From the NCBI GenBank assembly GCA_009746045.1, contig RPFO01000213.1, forward strand, positions 8,935,781 to 8,999,780: 64,000 nucleotides of DNA, in the 5' to 3' direction. Each line of letters starts with the position of its first letter. Positions within the stretch are counted from its first letter, which is position 1. The notes below the pieces were generated by a model. That model did no database searches, was not told the origin of the DNA, and worked only from the letters and a program-made list of their open reading frames with translations. This DNA comes from Mesostigma viride (taxonomy: Eukaryota; Streptophyta; Mesostigmatophyceae; Mesostigmatales; Mesostigmataceae). Below, piece after piece: positions 51,930 to 64,000 of this stretch. The translations under genes and the position numbers were made by a program.

Positions 51930-52680
51930 CACTCGCGAACGATCAGGGGAAGGCTTGGCTTCACTCCGTTTCCCAAGGTTGACGAGACCATGGGTCCGCA
52001 TGCAACTCCGCATTCCTGCGCCGACTGCACGCCCTAGCTCCCCATGAACCCTTTGTTCACGCTGGTTCCGGCCCTAGCTGTACCCAATTGCCATATCCGC
52101 CAGCTATATGATAGGTGCATGCCAGCTGTTTGCCCAACGCCATGCCCTAGCCTTTTTGTATAGCTATGCTGATCTTCCCCCCCATGACAGGCTCCCCCTT
52201 CGCTGGGCATAGCTTGAAGATCATGGGGATGCAAGTGCCCTGGTGCACCTAGAGCAAGGGTCCTTTACATCCCCACCCTTGCAGGAAGTAGCTTAGGATG
52301 TATGATAGGCCATATGCCCCCTCTCAAGGGCTATGTGCTACATATACTCCCAACGGAGTTATGTTACAATTCAATTCAATTCAATGCCAGCTGTTTGCCC
52401 CACAACCTCTCGTCACGGCGACGGGCGCGGCCTGCGGCAGCTGCGCGTGCTTGCTCTCGATACTACTGGGACGCACTACATCACGTGCATGGCGCGGGGT
52501 GGCCACTGAGCAGAACCAGAACTGGCCGGTTCCGCGCCTCGATCTATTTCCATACCTCTATCCTCCAGGAGGTGTGTGCCTTGGTTCGGTCGGTCTTTCC
52601 CCACTCCACCATCCAAGTGCGATCGCCTCGCGGATGGGGCAGCCCTCTACTCACGGTCCAATTAACCACCTGCAGTTATA
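51930..52680 (+). pseudogene. Second copy of the endonuclease-type LINE
   Basis: Aligns with the minus-strand relic at 26.65-26.22 kb: GGGGAAGGCTTGGCTTCACT and CCTTTGTTCACGCTGGTTCC are shared. After an inserted element, CTGCGGCAGCTGCG, ACTGGGACGCACTACATCA and AGAACCAGAACTGG follow in the same order. Many frameshifts; not functional. Confidence 0.75.
52136..52383 (+). mobile_element. 248-bp SINE-like insertion with 17-bp target duplication
   Basis: Flanked by ATGCCAGCTGTTTGCCC at 52119-52135 and 52384-52400 (exact). Ends with the same bulged 3' hairpin type as the LINE (52342-52366) and a CAATT-repeat tail, so it uses or used the LINE machinery. The 5' part is not similar to the LINE coding region and no clear A/B boxes are seen; it may be a SINE or the truncated 3' end of a relative. 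Confidence 0.88.
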
Positions 52681-52702
52681 ACTTTATTATATAATGGGAT
52701 TA

Positions 52703-52837
52703 TAGTAGTGCAGTTAGGATTTTCTAGATAGAGTTAGGATAGTTCGATCACGCGGCTTCCTCCACCCCATCCATCATGAAATATGTGCTACATGACCTCC
52801 CCACGGAGGCATGTTATAATTTAATTTAATTTTTAAT
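52703..52837 (+). mobile_element. LINE 3' end fragment
   Basis: About 135 bp nearly identical to 34613-34745 (3' UTR, hairpin, AATTT tail) of the LINE in the gypsy LTR. Very short 5'-truncated copy. The near identity indicates recent activity of the family. Confidence 0.88.
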
Positions 52838-52839
52838 GG

Positions 52840-53735
52840 CATGGGCCGGCAACTCGATGCATGTTGCTGCATGTCGTACGTAGTTTTGCAGTACGTTAAT
52901 TAGTTATAGTTGTACCTTGTGTGCTGGCTTGATCCTAATTGCATGGCTCTGTCGGCTTAAATTTTCTTCAGGGTTATTCTTCTTTTCGGGAATTTTTCCT
53001 TATCAAGGAGACAAATTCCTTATGTTGCATGCCGGGCTTTTCCTTATGTTGCACGCCACTCCCACCTCCGTAATTTATCATTCTCGATGAATATATGTCC
53101 GAGTGACCAGTTGGCACCGTGGCACGTCAACCGATGGTGTGCCATCCTGCACCCAGTTTGGAGTAAACTTCCGGTATCAAACATGGGTGTAATATTACAA
53201 TTCAAGCCCCCAGGCAAGATGCACGTGCAAGCCTCCCCGAGCTCCCAATCGCAGCAGTTTTATACTCCGGGCGCTTGGTCCCCCAAGGCCCCAACGACAT
53301 TTCAAATCATCAAATGTCAAGCCTGCCCTTCCTACTCGGCGCAGGGTTCCTTCAGGGGTCGATCACAAACTTGGAGAAGGCTAACAGAAATTTGCTGCTG
53401 TCTCACTTAACATATTGGCACACGTACACCTACTGTTACGTCCCAAGCCGGACTACGCAAGAAAATCTATCCAAGAAGGGCGCCCGCCCCATGTCGGCCA
53501 GCCTCATCAGAATCCTAATCACAGTCCACCAATTAGTAGGGTGACCGTGGTGACATCAACAGGAACCAACCATCCTTGTTTTCCTCCCGCCACATAAGCT
53601 GGCAGTATTGTGGCAATTATGAATTGAGACAACCAAAGGATATTTAGTGTGTAATAATCACATAACAAAGGTACAACCAGCACCCTCTTTCATGAGTACG
53701 AATATAGCTTGAACAAACAATAAGCACTACATAAT
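52840..53735. other. Downstream of Derlin, nothing recognised
   Basis: No gene or RNA supported. Contains two related ATTTTTCCTTAT(C)-type words and part of the GGAGACAA repeat near 52999. Confidence 0.5.
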
Positions 53736-53738
53736 TTA

Positions 53739-60859
<7,121 letters not shown>

Positions 60860-62232
60860 CCAGGCAGACCGGTAACCGCAGGTATATAACTCAGTCGATT
60901 GATATCGACGCATGGAGTCACACAATTATCTAACGGTGCAAGGCAGATATACTTCAGTACAAGACTATAGGGAGATACAACGGTTTAGGGATCAAGGCGG
61001 CAAAACACGTCGGGCATTAACTAACTAGGTTACAAGGACTTGCAGGAAGGGGGGGGAGGGAGGAGGATGTCCTCCAGGCCTTGTCCATAAATCGATGATA
61101 GCTAGCCTACAAGGGCGATAGCACTTACTCCCCAGGTGACGACATAGCGCCTGGAAGTCGAAAAATAGATAGTGCTTCGCACACAGATGGGAGTTATCAC
61201 AGCCCAGACGTTATATCACTCCAAATGACTCATGCAGCTAAGTATCAAGGGATAAACGCTTCCTGCAAGAAACCTTTATCTCCGGTCACTGTTTGATGTA
61301 CAAAACGTGAATGGTGCGAAAACCTGAACGACAAGCACACGAGAACCGAGGAAAACCGGACTGGCTAGCGCACAGCGTCGACAGTCCCTACTTTGCCAAG
61401 CGAAGATTGTTTACGAAAGCATATAAATTGTGCTGGCCTCGGCGAGCGTCCAGAGCGTAAAAGGCGTAGCAATTGTAATAGCAATCCTACCCTCGTGCTG
61501 CACGCTATGAGCGTGCCGTGTCGTGATATTGCTGTTATTAGGCGTAGCTATTTAACCCGTTAACGTGGTTATTCCCCCATCCCCGCTGTATCAGGAGACC
61601 AGTGCACTGCAGACTGCTGCTAGACAATTCCTGGCAGGTTTTCGAGCAAAAAACACTGTCAAAGGCTCAAAGCACCTACACGTTATGCTATCCACCACGA
61701 TGCGATCACCTGGACAAGTCTCAAGCACGTCCAAGCACGTCAACATCCACTAGTAAAACACAGTTGCAAGTATAAAAACAAGCAATTCCATCCATGAACA
61801 AGATACTACAGAATTGTTGCCAAGTACCGGCAGTGTTCTTAGCCCGCTTTTGAGCAAGACTGAGGCCGGAGATACGACGATTGTTGTTTGTGCGGGCTGG
61901 ATCTCGCCTGAAGGCCCGTGCAGCGTAGAAACTAGAAAGTCGTCCTGATGTGACACAGTGACACAATGACCGCAACAGAACACCCTGGAAGAGTTCTATA
62001 GCACCCTGGCAGAGTTCTAGCGAGTACAGGAGTGGCGCGCCGCCACCCCCATTAATTTGTTCGCAATTTGTTCGCAGCGATGGCGGGAGCTAGGCAGCTA
62101 GCCTTGTGGTTAAGGTACGTTTTCACTACAAGCGGGCATGTAGTGAGCTAGTAGGCGTTGAAATGAATGGGGACACCTAGCGGATGCTAGAGGTATATCC
62201 TCGAAGCACTCCCCTTATTTTGGCGGGTTGCC
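60860..62232. promoter_or_regulatory. Divergent Derlin/UPF1 intergenic region
   Basis: About 1.4 kb between head-to-head genes. It must hold both promoters and any missing Derlin first exon and UPF1 5' UTR. No clear TATA box at a useful distance. A duplicated TTTGTTCGCA(A/G) lies at 62057-62076. Confidence 0.5.
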
Positions 62233-62751
62233 ATGGCTACGCAAGAGGTGGCGAAAAGCCAGGGCATGAAGGCGCAGGATGGCACTTTCTATGATGCCAA
62301 TAGCCAGGGCGATGTGTACGATTTTGCCCATGGCGAGAGCGACGCCTACAACTTTCTTGACTTCGCCACTCAGGGATCGGAGTTTGAATATCCTGAATTC
62401 AAGGAGTTCAGCCAGCCAGCAAGCCAGGATGCTTGGGGTGCAGGTGATGGCTCTGCTATCCCCGCCTCCCAAGATGTCGATACGTCGAGCATCCAACAGC
62501 TTGGCCATGCCGGGGTCGAGGCCGGGATAGATGCCTTGGTAGACGGTGTCAACGAGCTTAATTTCAAAGAGCCGTTTGAGGATGACGCGGAGGACGAAGC
62601 TTTAGAGTTGAAGGAGCTCCCAGAACATGCATGTCGCTACTGCGGTATCCACAATCCATCCTGCGTCGTCCGGTGCAACGTTCAATCATGCGGGAAATGG
62701 TTTTGCAACGCCCGAAGTGGAACGTCTGGTTCGCATATCGTCACTCACCTG
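62233..62751 (+). CDS. UPF1: UPF1 RNA helicase, first exon (partial gene)
   Basis: First 173 codons of the nonsense-mediated decay helicase UPF1. The acidic, Ser/Gln-rich N-terminus (ATG 62233, MATQEVAKSQG) includes several SQ/TQ-type sites. It is followed by the start of the Cys/His-rich domain that binds UPF2: CRYCGIHNPSCVVRC, CGKWFCNARSGTSGSHIVTH, with the expected zinc-binding Cys and His. The exon ends in phase 0 at CAC CTG before GTATGT. The next exon of the Cys/His domain is not found in the remaining 1.2 kb, so it lies beyond the window. It acts in the cytoplasm on ribosome-bound mRNA. Confidence 0.93.
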
Positions 62752-62882
62752 GTATGTCCCCATTAGTGGACGTCAGTTATGAACCTGGATTATCCTGTTT
62801 TGCCCCAACGCACGGTTCGGAAGCTTCATGGCGTGCTTGCCGCACGCGCTACACTTCCCAAGCCATGTTGGTGCACTAAATA

Positions 62883-63003
62883 GCCTCTTAATGCAAGGCT
62901 CTTAATGCCTCTTAATGCAAGGCTCTTAATGCCTCTTAATGCAAGGCTCTTAATGCAAGGCTCTTAATGCAAGCCTCTTAATGCCTCTTAAAGGCCTCTT
63001 AAT
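62883..63003 (+). repeat. CTCTTAATGCAAGG repeat in UPF1 intron 1
   Basis: Eight or more irregular copies of CTCTTAATGC, often followed by AAGG. Confidence 0.9.
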
Positions 63004-63528
63004 GCAGTTTTGTTTTGTTGTTCTCTGTAGCTCGCGTGCCAGGGGCCACGGTGGCAGATTGTGGCACAGTGTCATGTGGCCACCGGGTTTATAGAACACG
63101 TTCCAGAGTTGTGCTTGTACTCTGTGGCTATCATGATACGGTGCTTGCGCATGGCGTAGCGGGGTGGACTGCCAAAACGTTTGCAAGTTTGCGGTGGTAA
63201 GGTTTGCGCAAAAGATTTGTGGTCGGCACAGTGTGCCCAAATGGCTTCCTACCTGTTAGGCTACCACTTCGGCTTCTTACATGTAACGCTTCGTACCTGT
63301 AAGGCTTCTTACCTATCGTGGGAAGCTTTTTTTACACAACGGCATATAAGGGGGCGTGCATGAGGAGGAATGTGTGGGGAAGAGTTGATTGAGGAAGATA
63401 AGCCAAGGGCGCTCCCACAGTAGCACATGCTCGCACCATAGTAACGGCTCGTTCACGCATGCTTCGCCCTGCTGTCAGCTGGGACTGGTATGACATGGTT
63501 GCCAAGTGGTATAGTTTGGCTGCAGTAT
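63004..63528. other. UPF1 intron, nothing recognised
   Basis: Small open frames on the plus strand do not match UPF1. A GGCTTCTTACCT-type word recurs about three times (63266-63315). Confidence 0.5.
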
Positions 63529-63578
63529 GTATCAAGGAGACAACCAGCGCAGGCCAGAAATCGGGAGAATCCGGATCA
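63529..63578 (+). repeat. GAGACAACCAGCGCAGG dispersed repeat, copy C
   Basis: First 50 bp of the family seen at 48.68 and 49.10 kb, nearly identical, then diverging after ATCATGGTA. Confidence 0.85.
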
Positions 63579-64000
63579 TGGTATATAACGGACTGTCGGC
63601 CGGAGCTGGTGTGAAAAGGTTACCAAGAAGTAAAATCTTGCTGTCAAGTAGTAGAGTGGAGTTGTTGAGCGTATCCAGCGTATCCTGCCTGGCTATCTAA
63701 TTTGGATCTTGTGAAAGCTCACTCACCTTATGCCACACTAAGGCGAGAGTGACACCCCTTGCCATGGTGCCAACAATGCAGATATTGTGCATAAATTGTG
63801 AGAATGGCTATAGCAGGAATGAATGAACGAGTAGCCAGACTAATGTAGCTATAATTATAGCCAAGCTGCGCACCGTCCATTTGCACGCGGCCCGTTTGCG
63901 CACGATTCAGTTATTTTTTTTCCCCCAGGTCTTTTTTCTTTTAGTTTTTGTGCTATGCATACAAAGCTCAAAATATTTTGTTCATACATATCTATCACGA
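63579..64000. other. UPF1 intron to window end
   Basis: Nothing supported; T-rich run at 63914-63955. Confidence 0.5.

Noticed and set aside
62950..63240. Second UPF1 exon or a minus-strand gene
   Set aside because: None of the six frames in 62.76-64.0 kb continues the UPF1 Cys/His domain, and the minus frame lacks any recognisable domain.

Overview
The window reads as nuclear DNA of a eukaryote, most likely a green alga (chlorophyte or related green lineage) with a large, repeat-rich genome. Three ordinary housekeeping genes have many short exons with GT/AG introns and plant-like protein sequence: uracil-DNA glycosylase (UNG), Derlin and UPF1. The tRNA-Gly genes carry introns, and an inserted mitochondrial nad5 fragment resembles green-plant nad5. 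The species cannot be named from sequence alone.

Layout. 1-14 kb: a 297-bp-arm foldback palindrome, an intact but unrecognised 587-aa ORF, a 172-bp satellite, a non-autonomous hAT element with an 8-bp target duplication, about 900 bp of (ATGG)n, a LINE 3' fragment and a decayed unknown ORF. 14.2-21.7 kb: a young Ty1/copia-like LTR retrotransposon (628-bp LTRs, one difference found by eye) inserted in an older retroelement; its protease-like segment lies after integrase. 21.7-35 kb: Ty3/gypsy relics, a LINE relic interrupted by a 493-bp MITE, a piggyBac-like MITE at TTAA, and a gypsy 3' LTR split by a 5'-truncated LINE with a 10-bp target duplication.

35.3-45.7 kb: two tandem intron-containing tRNA-Gly(CCC) genes (minus strand), then UNG (plus strand; seven exons reconstructed, 381 aa). 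Its introns hold GGGT tracts, a 49-bp minisatellite, an 83-bp array and a 950-bp CCCA/CCCG/CCAA tract. 45.7-53.7 kb: no recognised complete gene; dispersed repeats, a (CACACG)n tract, LINE remnants and one SINE-like insertion. 53.7-60.9 kb: Derlin (minus strand), with a nad5 fragment in intron 1, (CAT)n in intron 4 and an 11-bp variant-repeat array in the last intron. 62.2 kb to the end: first exon of UPF1, divergent from Derlin.

The three host genes belong to different pathways (base excision repair, ER-associated degradation, nonsense-mediated decay); nothing suggests co-regulation except the roughly 1.4-kb head-to-head spacing of Derlin and UPF1. The rest of the window is mostly mobile elements of several classes, often nested, and expanded simple repeats. 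The best candidates for something undescribed are the copia-like element with displaced protease, the near-perfect palindrome, the covarying LINE 3' hairpin and the intact GA-rich ORF.
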